Assembly (NCBI GenBank): GCA_030603185.1
Contig: JAUVYG010000005.1
Span: 1-43,516, forward strand
DNA from: Actinomycetota bacterium
GTDB taxonomy: Bacteria; Actinomycetota; JAUVYG01
Length of the DNA stretch: 43,516 nucleotides
Reading direction: 5' to 3'
Shown: in pieces, positions 33,500 through 41,655 of the stretch
Layout of the letters: each line of letters starts with the position of its first letter
Position numbering within the stretch: position 1 is the stretch's first letter
Position numbers and translations under genes: made by a program
Notes under the pieces: generated by a model
The model's database searches: none
The model's input: the letters and a program-made list of their open reading frames with translations, nothing else
What the model was told of the DNA's origin: nothing

Positions 33500-34807
33500 A
33501 TGGAATTTGACGAATGGGGTCCTGAGAACCCCGAACCACAGCATTCAAAGCGTTCGCACCGTATGCGCAGGCTATCTTCGATCCTGATCATTTCAGGGGT
33601 GATAGTCGGCGTGCTACCCCTTGGTACCGTTGCGTACGGTGCTATTAGCCAGTGGACACTGCAGAATGATTGGAATAACTCCATTGCTGCTGAGTCCGTT
33701 GCCCAAGAAGCCGTTGCGAACCAGGGGTTACATAGCGACCTTGAGGACTATGTATTCTCGACCGACCCCATAGACCTTCCCTCGGCATCCGGCAATGGTG
33801 AGCTGCCCAAGACAAAGATATTCATTCCCAAGATCGGGGTCGACCAAGTTGTGGTCGAGGGCTCTAGCGCCGAGGCCCTCAAGAACGGACCCGGCCACTA
33901 CAACGGCATGGCCCTCCCCGGGGAACGAGGAAACGTGGGAATCGCCGGCCATCGAGTCACTTGGACCAAACCCTTCAATCGTCTAGACGAATTGAGTCCT
34001 GGGGATCTGATCATCCTCGAGACGGTGGACAAGCGCTACGAGTATAAGGTTGTAGAGTCGGTGGTCTTGGACCCAAAAGACACCTCAATGCTTAGACCGA
34101 CCCAGGACTCACGGGTTACCCTGACCACCTGTAACCCAAAGTTCTCGGCGAGAACCCGACTTGACGTACAGGGCGTGCTGACCAACACGGTCGACAAGAA
34201 CCCAACCGTAGTCAGAGTGCTCGGGGGAATAAAGGAGGGAATCCAGGCAGCACTTGGGTCCTCAGATAACGAGCCTCGCGCTGATACATTTGCGGTTCTG
34301 ACTGAAGAAGAGCTACTCCTCGCAAAGACCGAGGATTCTCCTGACGATCCCACGCCATACATGCATCTAGGTGTTCTCATGCTGGACGAGGATCGTCCCA
34401 CAGAGGCCATTGAACAGTTCAGCACCGTCATCGAGCTCAGCCCAGAGAACGCCCTGGGGCACTTCTACCTAGGTTTGGCCCACGCTGAATCAGGCTCGCC
34501 ATCGGAGGCGATCACCAACTACCGCACGGCGATCTCGATCAACCCACTCTTGGAACCTGCCTTGCATCAAGTGGGAAAACAGCTACTGAATGAGAGGCGA
34601 TACCCGGAGGCGATCGAGATGTTCGATAGAGCTATCGCGGTCAGGCCACTGGAAGCTCAGAATTATCTTCTGTTGGGACGGGCGCAAGAGGCCAGTGGAA
34701 ATCTCGAGGCAGCCACAGATGCCTACTCAACTGTTTTGAAGTACACACCAGATGATGAAGATGCAGTCAAAGGATTAGAACGTTTAGGCATCATTCTTGG
34801 CGACTAG
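33500..34807 (+). CDS. Class E-type sortase fused to TPR repeats
   Basis: This is a membrane-anchored transpeptidase that would link proteins carrying a C-terminal sorting signal to the cell wall. The 435 residues begin with a basic cytosolic tail and a membrane helix (about 28-52). The sortase domain (about 100-235) has the catalytic His in GIAGHRVTWTKPF (about 153) and the Cys and Arg in TLTTCNPKFSARTRL (about 209-221), a pattern typical of actinobacterial class E enzymes. After a short linker come about four TPR repeats (about 285-430) for protein-protein contact, which would lie outside the membrane. A sortase-TPR fusion is unusual. The ATG at 33500 is the most likely start. Its stop shares CTAG with the convergent cytochrome c gene, its likely substrate. 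Confidence 0.9.
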   Translation: MEFDEWGPENPEPQHSKRSHRMRRLSSILIISGVIVGVLPLGTVAYGAISQWTLQNDWNNSIAAESVAQEAVANQGLHSDLEDYVFSTDPIDLPSASGNGELPKTKIFIPKIGVDQVVVEGSSAEALKNGPGHYNGMALPGERGNVGIAGHRVTWTKPFNRLDELSPGDLIILETVDKRYEYKVVESVVLDPKDTSMLRPTQDSRVTLTTCNPKFSARTRLDVQGVLTNTVDKNPTVVRVLGGIKEGIQAALGSSDNEPRADTFAVLTEEELLLAKTEDSPDDPTPYMHLGVLMLDEDRPTEAIEQFSTVIELSPENALGHFYLGLAHAESGSPSEAITNYRTAISINPLLEPALHQVGKQLLNERRYPEAIEMFDRAIAVRPLEAQNYLLLGRAQEASGNLEAATDAYSTVLKYTPDDEDAVKGLERLGIILGD

Positions 34808-35292
34808 TCTAGCTGATCAGCCCTGCGACGGATTATCAGTCCGGATGAAACAAGAAGTAGTCCGGCCATCGGGAACAGCCAGTCCTCTGCACCTGTTTGT
34901 GCTTGTTCATCGGGAGTAGCAGGATCACCCTCGGCTGACTCAACACTCGTCTCGACCGTTGTCTCGGCCTCGGTGTCCGCCGTTACAGTGGCACGTTCAA
35001 CAGTGGGGTACTTTGTCGATAGGTAATTAACGATTTGCTGCTTCTCCGGGTCAGTAAGAGGACAGCCCTTGGACTTCATACGTTCGACCAAGGTATCCCA
35101 TTCGGCAACAGTGTGTCCGTCAAGACCCATATCATCCACTCGATCAAGGGTATGGCAGATCACACATTTCTGATCAACTAGGGTTTCACCGGCCTCTTCG
35201 GCCGAAACAAGACTTGAGCCGGATAGAAGGAGTGCTAAAGACAAAGTAGCAATAACGCCTGTTTGCTTCACCTGCTTAGACCAGGTATTCAC
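34804..35292 (-). CDS. Monohaem cytochrome c with sortase-type C-terminal anchor
   Basis: This is a predicted secreted electron carrier. The 162 residues start with a signal peptide (cleavage likely after LVSA, about residue 31), followed by the haem-attachment motif CVICH (about 43-47). RMKSKGCPLTDPEKQQIVNYL comes next, where the Met is a plausible axial ligand. A Thr/Glu-rich spacer (about 98-135) then leads to QAQTG, a hydrophobic helix (DWLFPMAGLLLVSSGLII) and the tail RRRADQLD. AQTG-helix-RRR matches the xAxTG-type signal of class E sortases (usual form LAXTG, here with Q for L). The sortase gene is its immediate convergent neighbour. If it is not cleaved, the helix would simply be a membrane anchor. 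Confidence 0.88.
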   Translation of the reverse strand: MNTWSKQVKQTGVIATLSLALLLSGSSLVSAEEAGETLVDQKCVICHTLDRVDDMGLDGHTVAEWDTLVERMKSKGCPLTDPEKQQIVNYLSTKYPTVERATVTADTEAETTVETSVESAEGDPATPDEQAQTGAEDWLFPMAGLLLVSSGLIIRRRADQLD

Positions 35293-35371
35293 TAAACTCT
35301 CTTCCTCCTAGCGAAGTCAAACCGTCAAAACGGCTGCAGAACCAACATTATTCGGTCCCCCACCTTCTACA

Positions 35372-35400
35372 GGAGGAACGATCCCTTCCATCGTTCTTCC
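35372..35400. repeat. 11-bp hairpin in the cytochrome c / pabB intergenic region
   Basis: GGAGGAACGAT and ATCGTTCTTCC form an 11-bp inverted repeat with one G-U pair and a 7-base loop, about 80 bases upstream of the cytochrome c start. It could be part of that gene's leader RNA or a terminator-like element. The 287-base region otherwise holds AT-rich stretches suited to divergent promoters. Confidence 0.45.
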
Positions 35401-35500
35401 GTCCCGTGCAAATATACATTAATACACGCAAACTCAATGAAATTTTCTGTGCCCCTATACTACCAAATAGCAGGGTGTGATTCAATTAGGAGGCAACCAC

Positions 35501-35590
35501 ATGTGTATCCGTCAATGTATGGTTTCCAGGGATGAGTCAGTCTTGACCCTGGATTACGGATTGGATAGTGTTTCCGCCCATGACAACTGA
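35501..35590 (+). CDS. Possible 29-residue leader peptide upstream of pabB
   Basis: A short frame starting MCIRQCMVSRDESV has a perfect AGGAGG ribosome site 7 bases before its ATG, whereas pabB itself has none. The stop overlaps the pabB start by 11 bases, so ribosomes finishing this peptide could begin PabB. There is no run of Trp, Phe or other regulatory codons, so classical attenuation is not evident. It may be a translation-coupling peptide. A frameshift in the sequence joining it to pabB is an alternative. Confidence 0.45.
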   Translation: MCIRQCMVSRDESVLTLDYGLDSVSAHDN

Positions 35591-37001
35591 GCCATCGGCT
35601 GCGCGCTCCGCAGCTAGACTTCCGCATTACCGGACAGTGTGTAGCGACGTCATCGAGCAGTTAACCGAGGGCTCCGTCTACTGCCTTACCAGCGCTTATG
35701 ACAATGATGCAGGTTCTTCCAGATCGTATCTGGGGTGGGAGCCCGTTATCACATTTACGGCCTTCCCATCAGGTTCGACCAGTGTCACAGAGAACGGGAT
35801 CACAACAGAATCCAAAAGTGACCCACTTTCCGCTCTTCAGCTTTTACTGGACCGATTCCAGAATTCCGCCAGCCAACCTCTCTGTATTAGTTTCTTCTCA
35901 TATGACCTTCGAACGCACATTGAACGGTTCGACTCACCCATAGCCGATGACCTAGAGACGCCGCTGATACACATTGCCCTCTTCGACACCTACTGGGAGA
36001 TCGATCACCTGAACGAGGTTTCCGAGGTTGTTTCGGTGGATGTTCTCGACTCCCGTCCGTCTGCCCAGAATCGAGCGTTCGCTTTCCGGCAGGTATTAGA
36101 AAAGGCCCTTACCCGCGTTTCCCCGCTACCGACAGGGGGTTCGGCACAAGAGGGACCAAGAATTCCGAACGGCTTTACTAGTCACTTTGACCGTGCGCAG
36201 TACATGAGCAACATAGACAAGGCACATGAACATATTCTGTCCGGGGACATTTACCAGGTGAATCTCTCCCAGCGATTCTCTGGGCCCCTGGATATCCCAC
36301 CCAGACGAATGTTCCGGTGGTTAATGGACTCCACCCCCTCCCCATTCGCAGCATACGTCGAGCTCCCCGGAATGACTGTGCTGTCATCCTCTCCTGAACG
36401 ACTCCTCAAAGTTGAGAACGGGATCGTCGAGACAAGGCCGATCAAGGGAACCCGGCCACGCGGAGCAACCGAATCCGAGGACGTTGAGCTTCGCGAAGAG
36501 CTTTTAGCTAGCGCCAAGGACCGAGCAGAGAACGTGATGATCGTGGATGTTGAACGTAACGATTTGGGAAGAGTCTGCGAGATCGGCTCGATCGACGCCT
36601 CAACGCTTCTGGAGCTCGAGTCCTACCCGCAAGTCCACCACCTGGTCTCGGTTGTTACCGGCGAATTGCCGAAGGAAGTTGGCTTGACTGACATCCTTAG
36701 AGCAACATTCCCTGGGGGATCGATCTCGGGCGCTCCAAAGATCAGAGCGATGCAGATAATCGATGAGTTGGAGGGTGTGGGTAGAGGTGCTTATACAGGT
36801 TCCGTCGGCCGATTCGACTTCAATGGCACTCTTGATCTGAACATCCTCATTAGAACTCTGATCATCAAGGACGGGCAGGCCCACCTGAGTGTGGGCGGCG
36901 GTATCGTGGCCGACTCAGATCCCGAATCAGAATACGAAGAGACGCTCCATAAGGCTGCGGGTGTCTTTGATGCCATCAAAAGGGCCAATCGATGGAGCTA
37001 G
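35580..37001 (+). CDS. pabB: Aminodeoxychorismate synthase component I
   Basis: This converts chorismate and ammonia (from a glutamine amidotransferase not in the window) to 4-amino-4-deoxychorismate, on the way to the p-aminobenzoate part of folate. The 473 residues show the chorismate-enzyme blocks GDIYQVNLSQRF (about 222), PSPFAAYVELPG, SSPERLL, MIVDVERNDLGR and TFPGGSISGAPKIRAM. The motif is PIKGTRPRG with Lys, diagnostic of PabB. TrpE has PIAGT. ATG at 35580 is chosen, and GTG at 35568 is possible. It overlaps pabC by 10 bases. Confidence 0.92.
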   Translation: MTTEPSAARSAARLPHYRTVCSDVIEQLTEGSVYCLTSAYDNDAGSSRSYLGWEPVITFTAFPSGSTSVTENGITTESKSDPLSALQLLLDRFQNSASQPLCISFFSYDLRTHIERFDSPIADDLETPLIHIALFDTYWEIDHLNEVSEVVSVDVLDSRPSAQNRAFAFRQVLEKALTRVSPLPTGGSAQEGPRIPNGFTSHFDRAQYMSNIDKAHEHILSGDIYQVNLSQRFSGPLDIPPRRMFRWLMDSTPSPFAAYVELPGMTVLSSSPERLLKVENGIVETRPIKGTRPRGATESEDVELREELLASAKDRAENVMIVDVERNDLGRVCEIGSIDASTLLELESYPQVHHLVSVVTGELPKEVGLTDILRATFPGGSISGAPKIRAMQIIDELEGVGRGAYTGSVGRFDFNGTLDLNILIRTLIIKDGQAHLSVGGGIVADSDPESEYEETLHKAAGVFDAIKRANRWS

Positions 37002-37783
37002 GTGTTTCTCGCACCACCCACCTGTTGAGTCCCACCGCGAGGACCTCTGACAGTGGAGTCTACGAGACATTCCTTGTTGATACACCGTTCCTGGACCGGC
37101 ACATCGCTCGCATGTATTCCGGAATAAATGCACTCGGGGGGCAGTGGTCGCAAGACATCTCTGAGCTGACCGCCTTGGTCTCGCGGGCTCTTGTGACTGA
37201 TTGCTCTTGGGCGACACGGGTAAGGCTGGACGCGACAATACCGCCCACCGATGACGTCAGTCTATCCATTACCGGATTCGAGCTAACCGGCTACGATCCG
37301 ACTCTTGGGACGGTACCCGTCTCAATCATGACTCGAGTTGCCGATAGAGACGCCAGTGAGCGGGCGTGGAACCTCAAGTCGTTGAGCAATTCAGACAACA
37401 AGACCCTGCGGGCCGATGCCGCTGCCGCTGGACACTTCGAAGGCGTATTCGTCTCAGGCGAGGGTCAAGTCTATGAGGGGGCATTCTCAAATCTATTCAT
37501 TGTCCGGAATGGAGGACTACAGACACCCGGGACTGATTTGGTGCTACCCGGAATCACCAGGCAAGTGGTTTTGGAGATTGCCGACGATGATGCTTTGGAT
37601 ATCGATGATGGAGGATTCACCGTTCAAGAGTTAGTCCAAGCGGATGAGGCCTTCATCACCAGCGCGATCATCGGAATCGTCCCCCTAAACGGAATCGAGC
37701 ATGAGGGTGTGGTTCACAGCATTGGCAGTGACCGAGATCGTACGGTCACGTCGATGTTTTCTCGTCTCTATCAATCTCTGTAG
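36992..37783 (+). CDS. pabC: Aminodeoxychorismate lyase (PLP class IV)
   Basis: This is predicted to release p-aminobenzoate and pyruvate from aminodeoxychorismate. The 263 residues belong to the class IV aminotransferase fold. The PLP-binding Lys is in WNLKSLSN (about 129), and EGAFSNLFIV (about 163) and a PGITRQVVLE segment (about 188) follow. The family also includes branched-chain and D-amino acid aminotransferases. The overlap with pabB is the main reason for choosing PabC. Its 3' end overlaps the convergent membrane protein gene by 38 bases. Confidence 0.85.
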   Translation: MELGVSRTTHLLSPTARTSDSGVYETFLVDTPFLDRHIARMYSGINALGGQWSQDISELTALVSRALVTDCSWATRVRLDATIPPTDDVSLSITGFELTGYDPTLGTVPVSIMTRVADRDASERAWNLKSLSNSDNKTLRADAAAAGHFEGVFVSGEGQVYEGAFSNLFIVRNGGLQTPGTDLVLPGITRQVVLEIADDDALDIDDGGFTVQELVQADEAFITSAIIGIVPLNGIEHEGVVHSIGSDRDRTVTSMFSRLYQSL

Positions 37784-38459
37784 ACCTCCCTGACACCCTG
37801 AGAATCACCCCTATCGCCCCCACGACGGCTGCTTCTACTGCGGTTGCGGCATACAGCAGGAACATCGAGTCCACCCAGAATTTCTCTGGATACAGCTGGA
37901 GAAGGCTGCTTTCCGCGGCGAAGAAGTAGTTACCCTGTGGGAATAGGATCTCGTGCAAACCGATGAAAACAAAGCTGAAGTCGATGGCTGCGGCCAAGGC
38001 CATTAGGACATAAAGGCCCATAGCGGTCACAGACCCCCACAATAGGAGCGAGCCAAGCTGTCGCTTCCACCCAGAACCCGCCTTGAAATACCCGATTGCG
38101 ATGATCACGACGATCATGGTGCCAAAAGCTCCCCCAGCCGAGAACAGCCACCCTAATACTGTTCGAACATCGGACAGGTGGCTGACCTCCGACTCCTGGT
38201 AAATCAGCTCACCAGAAACACGTCTCAGATCCAACAGGTCACTATCGGGCCCTTTGCTCATGAGATATCCAATGGTCGCCTTTGATACTTGAGAGCGCTC
38301 ATCTGCTGAGAACTTGGTGCTGGGCGGAAAGTCATCCATCGAGTACTCACGCTCAACGAATCCATCGGACACCAGGAATGAGGTGTTGAGGGCCACGAGA
38401 GAGATCGCCAGGGACACCGAGAACAGCACCAAGAGCGACCAGAAAACTGGCCTAGGCAT
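37746..38459 (-). CDS. DUF1461 / TIGR01906-like membrane protein
   Basis: This is a membrane protein of unknown function. The 237 residues have about four helices, the first at the N-terminus (about 7-28), then a long extracytoplasmic loop, then helices near 100, 135 and 205. The segment LHEILFPQGNYFFAAESSLL followed by LYPEKFW matches the pattern H...F....W/Y.F...SLL.L.PE.FW that I associate with TIGR01906. ATG at 38459 is chosen. A GTG at 38465 is possible. It overlaps the helicase stop upstream and the pabC end downstream. Confidence 0.7.
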   Translation of the reverse strand: MPRPVFWSLLVLFSVSLAISLVALNTSFLVSDGFVEREYSMDDFPPSTKFSADERSQVSKATIGYLMSKGPDSDLLDLRRVSGELIYQESEVSHLSDVRTVLGWLFSAGGAFGTMIVVIIAIGYFKAGSGWKRQLGSLLLWGSVTAMGLYVLMALAAAIDFSFVFIGLHEILFPQGNYFFAAESSLLQLYPEKFWVDSMFLLYAATAVEAAVVGAIGVILRVSGRSTEIDRDEKTST

Positions 38460-40749
38460 CGTCACCGCCGATCATCCACGAAACGATGCTTAGAGCACCG
38501 CTCTTATCCAAGGGCTCATTCATGTTGCCACATTTCGGTGACTGCACGCACGACGGACAGCCATATTTGCACTGACAACTACCGATCAACTCTCTGGTCA
38601 TCGCTAAGTGTGTTTCTGCACTGTTGTATGCCATCTCGCAGATGCCGATCCCACCCTCGTAACCGTCGTAGATGAACACGGTCGGCTCCTCGGTATCGTG
38701 GTGCAAGGGCGTCGACACACCACCTATGTCATTCCTGTCAGACAATGCCAGTGCTGGCAGTATTGCGATTGCTGCGTGCTCAAAAGCGTGCAGCGCTCCT
38801 GGGAGCGCTGCCTGTCCAACCCTATCGTCCACCTGCCGGTGCCCCAGCTCATACCAGACTGACTCAGTCGTTAACTCTATGGGAGGCAAGTCCAACTCCT
38901 CGTATCCAAGCGTGTCCCCGGTCTCAACATCCTTTCGAGCAAATCCCAGAATCCTGACACTCACATGCACGCGACCGAAGCTGCGGACCACCCCATCCCG
39001 GATCTGAATGTCTGGAGCCAGCCTGTTTAGGATATCTATGTGAGTCTCTTTTTTGACTTGTGTGTACGTGTCCCCCTCGGACTCAGATACCAGGACTAAC
39101 TTTTCGTCCAAGCGAAGCTCTTTGACCTGGTAATTGGCACCTCGATGAATGTAGACAGCTCCTGGATGGGTTTGGGTGTACACACCCATTCCACCGACGG
39201 TCCCGATGACGCTACCGGTCTCCTCCTCGACTATTGAGAAGGTCTTTCCACCCGACCCTCTGAGGTCCACCTCTTTGGTGGGATTCTTGTGTATCGGGGA
39301 CGCGTAGACCCCGCGCTTGCGGGAAATAAGGTCGCCGGACTCTGTGAGTGCTTCAATTCTTTCGGCCAGGCCGGCTCCGAGGACTTCAGTTTCTCTGTCG
39401 ACTCTGATGGGGCTCTCCAGCGCGGCACAGACCAAGTGCGAATCCATGATCTTCGGGTTTGACGGATTCACGATGGCCAACTCTTTGGGAGCCGAGTAAA
39501 AATGGTCCGGGTGATTCATGTAGTACTGATCAAGCGCGTCGCCACCAGCGATGAAAAATGTCAGGCTGCGTCCAGCGCGTCTTCCCACGCGCCCTGACTG
39601 CTGCAGAACGGACAACATGCTTCCCGGGAACCCTGAGATCACGCAGGCCTCGAGCTCACCGATGTCTATCCCGAGCTCGAGGGCATTTGTGGTCGTGACA
39701 CACAGAAGTTCACCATTTCGAAGCCGCTTCTCTATGTCGCGTCTCTCGGAGGGAAGATACCCTCCCCTGTAGGGGCTAATTTTGTCACGCAGCTCTTCCC
39801 CACCGATGTAGCCGAGTTCCCGATGAACATAGGATGTAATGAGCTCTGCAGCGCGTCTCGAACGACAGAACACTATGGTGCGTACGTTCTTCTTCATCAA
39901 ACGAGCTGCGACATGGGCCGCTTCACGATTGGGGGATACTCGCTTTTCGTCAGAGACAAGCGGTGGATTCCACAAAGCAAAAGTCCTGACTCCCCGCTGG
40001 GAAGAGTCAACGTCGACAGCCTTGAATGGGACCCCCACCAGACGCTGCGCAAACTCAGGGCCGTTAGGGACAGTCGCCGACGACAGGATGAATGTCGGGT
40101 TCGCTCCGTATCGCTTGATGATGCGCCGGAGGCGCCTGATGACCATCGACGCATGACTCCCGAACACCCCCCTCAATGTGTGTGCCTCATCGATCACTAC
40201 GTACTCAAGCGAGCGAAAGAACTTAGAGAACAGTGCATGATTGGGCAGTAGTGATGCGTGGACCATGTCCAGGTTGGACAGTAAAAGATTTGCGCTGGCG
40301 CGCAGATGTCGGCGGGTCTCATTGGGCGTGTCACCATCATATGCCCCCCTGATCAGTCCCGCCGGAGCAAGATCATCCAAACCGCTCAGCTGATCCCTGG
40401 ACAGCGCTTTGGTTGGGAACAGCCATAGGGCTTTCGTGTCGCTATTGCCTTCGAATTTTGAGATAAGGGGCAGCGTGTAGACCAGGCTTTTTCCGCTCGA
40501 AGTCCCTGTGGTGATAATGAGGTCCTGCTCTCCCCAGGCGAGATCCAGCCCCGTGCGCTGGTGAGAATACAGACTGTCGATACCCTTTGCTTCAAGGTTC
40601 TGGCGAGTACTCTGTGAGAGCCACTCCGGAAACTCGATCGACTCAGCGTCTCTGGGCTGAAGATCCCTGAAGTCGACCAGCTGCCCATTGTATTTTGGGT
40701 CGCTGGTCAGGCTCCGGCAAAACCCCTGAGGCTCAAAACTCATGGTCAT
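38452..40749 (-). CDS. DEAD/DEAH helicase with Cys4 zinc C-terminus (MrfA/Hrq1-like)
   Basis: This is a superfamily 2 DNA helicase. MrfA in Bacillus repairs mitomycin-type DNA damage, and a repair role here is inferred. The 765 residues have a Q-like motif (YSHQRTGLDLA), Walker A TGTSSGKSLVY (about 80-90), a DEAH box in VVIDEAHTLRG, SSATVPN and motif VI QQSGRVGRRAGR. The C-terminal DUF1998 region ends with CQCKYGCPSCVQSPKCGN, the four-cysteine zinc site of this family. The ATG at 40749 overlaps the CDF exporter end by 17 bases. Confidence 0.92.
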   Translation of the reverse strand: MTMSFEPQGFCRSLTSDPKYNGQLVDFRDLQPRDAESIEFPEWLSQSTRQNLEAKGIDSLYSHQRTGLDLAWGEQDLIITTGTSSGKSLVYTLPLISKFEGNSDTKALWLFPTKALSRDQLSGLDDLAPAGLIRGAYDGDTPNETRRHLRASANLLLSNLDMVHASLLPNHALFSKFFRSLEYVVIDEAHTLRGVFGSHASMVIRRLRRIIKRYGANPTFILSSATVPNGPEFAQRLVGVPFKAVDVDSSQRGVRTFALWNPPLVSDEKRVSPNREAAHVAARLMKKNVRTIVFCRSRRAAELITSYVHRELGYIGGEELRDKISPYRGGYLPSERRDIEKRLRNGELLCVTTTNALELGIDIGELEACVISGFPGSMLSVLQQSGRVGRRAGRSLTFFIAGGDALDQYYMNHPDHFYSAPKELAIVNPSNPKIMDSHLVCAALESPIRVDRETEVLGAGLAERIEALTESGDLISRKRGVYASPIHKNPTKEVDLRGSGGKTFSIVEEETGSVIGTVGGMGVYTQTHPGAVYIHRGANYQVKELRLDEKLVLVSESEGDTYTQVKKETHIDILNRLAPDIQIRDGVVRSFGRVHVSVRILGFARKDVETGDTLGYEELDLPPIELTTESVWYELGHRQVDDRVGQAALPGALHAFEHAAIAILPALALSDRNDIGGVSTPLHHDTEEPTVFIYDGYEGGIGICEMAYNSAETHLAMTRELIGSCQCKYGCPSCVQSPKCGNMNEPLDKSGALSIVSWMIGGDDA

Positions 40750-41647
40750 GGCTATGGGGGTCCTGATGAGGATTCACATGAATCATGACATCCTCGACTT
40801 CAGCCATAACATCCATGATGAGCTGCTTAGCCGTGTGAGCGATCGCATGGCCCTCCTCGATGCTCATCTGAGAATCCATGTCGATCGTCAGATCAAGCCA
40901 AATTCCCCTACCAGTCCTTCTTCCCCTGATCCTGTGAGCGTGGACTACTCCATCGACTGATTCAGCCAAGTACGTAGCCTTCTCGAGTAACGCTTTGTCG
41001 GGCGCACCGTCCATAAGCTCGTAGGTGCTCTTGCGAAGGATATTGAATCCCATTCGGAAGATGAACAGCGATACCAGCGCAGCAGCGATCGGGTCAAGAA
41101 TTGGAGCTCCGGCCAGCGCGCCTCCGATCCCGATTACGGTGACGATACTGGAGTATGCGTCAGACCTGTGACCCCAGGCGTTCGCCTCGACGACAGGACT
41201 CCCTACTTTTCGGCCGACTTTTATGGTGTAACGGTATAGGATTTCTTTGACCCCAATGGTACCCAGAGCTACCCAAAAAGCGATAACGCCAGGTGCAGTG
41301 TCGGGTGGATCCATGATGCCCTGGATGGCGATCCAGAGAATAGAGAATCCGGTGATGAAGAGGACTCCGCCGATTACTTGCGATACGAGACTTTCGACTT
41401 TTCCGTGACCATAGGGATGATCAGCATCACGCGGCTTGTCTGCGACCCTCAGACTTAGAAGAACAGCAAAGGTAACGATGATGTCCGAGGCCGACTCGAG
41501 AGCGTCCGCAAGCATTGCCTTGCTGCCGCTGACTACAGCCGCAGCAATTTTGATCACAGTAAGTATTGCGTTCCAGAAAAGGCCTAACTTGGTAACTGCG
41601 ATAGCGGCTAACTGCTGTTGTTCCCGCTCAGGGTTTGATGACCTGAT
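40733..41647 (-). CDS. Cation diffusion facilitator exporter with probable ATC start
   Basis: This is a membrane exporter of divalent metal ions (Zn, Fe, Co or similar). It has six helices, the metal-site pattern ALESASDI in helix 2 (HxxxD/DxxxD type), the DHPYGHGKVESL loop, HRSDAYSS in helix 5, and a cytosolic domain with a His-rich tail HQDPHSHDHEF. A GTG at 41557 would remove most of helix 1, because coding sequence continues upstream (QQQLAAIAVTKLGLFWNAI). No ATG, GTG, TTG or CTG occurs in that stretch. An ATC at 41647 follows AGGGG by about 5 bases and gives 304 residues, normal for the family. It begins 8 bases after asd. Confidence 0.88.
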   Translation of the reverse strand: MRSSNPEREQQQLAAIAVTKLGLFWNAILTVIKIAAAVVSGSKAMLADALESASDIIVTFAVLLSLRVADKPRDADHPYGHGKVESLVSQVIGGVLFITGFSILWIAIQGIMDPPDTAPGVIAFWVALGTIGVKEILYRYTIKVGRKVGSPVVEANAWGHRSDAYSSIVTVIGIGGALAGAPILDPIAAALVSLFIFRMGFNILRKSTYELMDGAPDKALLEKATYLAESVDGVVHAHRIRGRRTGRGIWLDLTIDMDSQMSIEEGHAIAHTAKQLIMDVMAEVEDVMIHVNPHQDPHSHDHEF

Positions 41648-41655
41648 GCGAGCCC

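Noticed and set aside
35293-35500. A known riboswitch in the cytochrome c / pabB intergenic region
   Set aside because: There is one good hairpin and GG-rich segments, but they do not match the c-di-GMP, THF, cobalamin or fluoride consensus as I know them.
35580-37001. Anthranilate synthase TrpE instead of PabB
   Set aside because: The motif is PIKGT, with the Lys characteristic of PabB, and the next gene is a class IV PLP lyase, not trpG/trpD.
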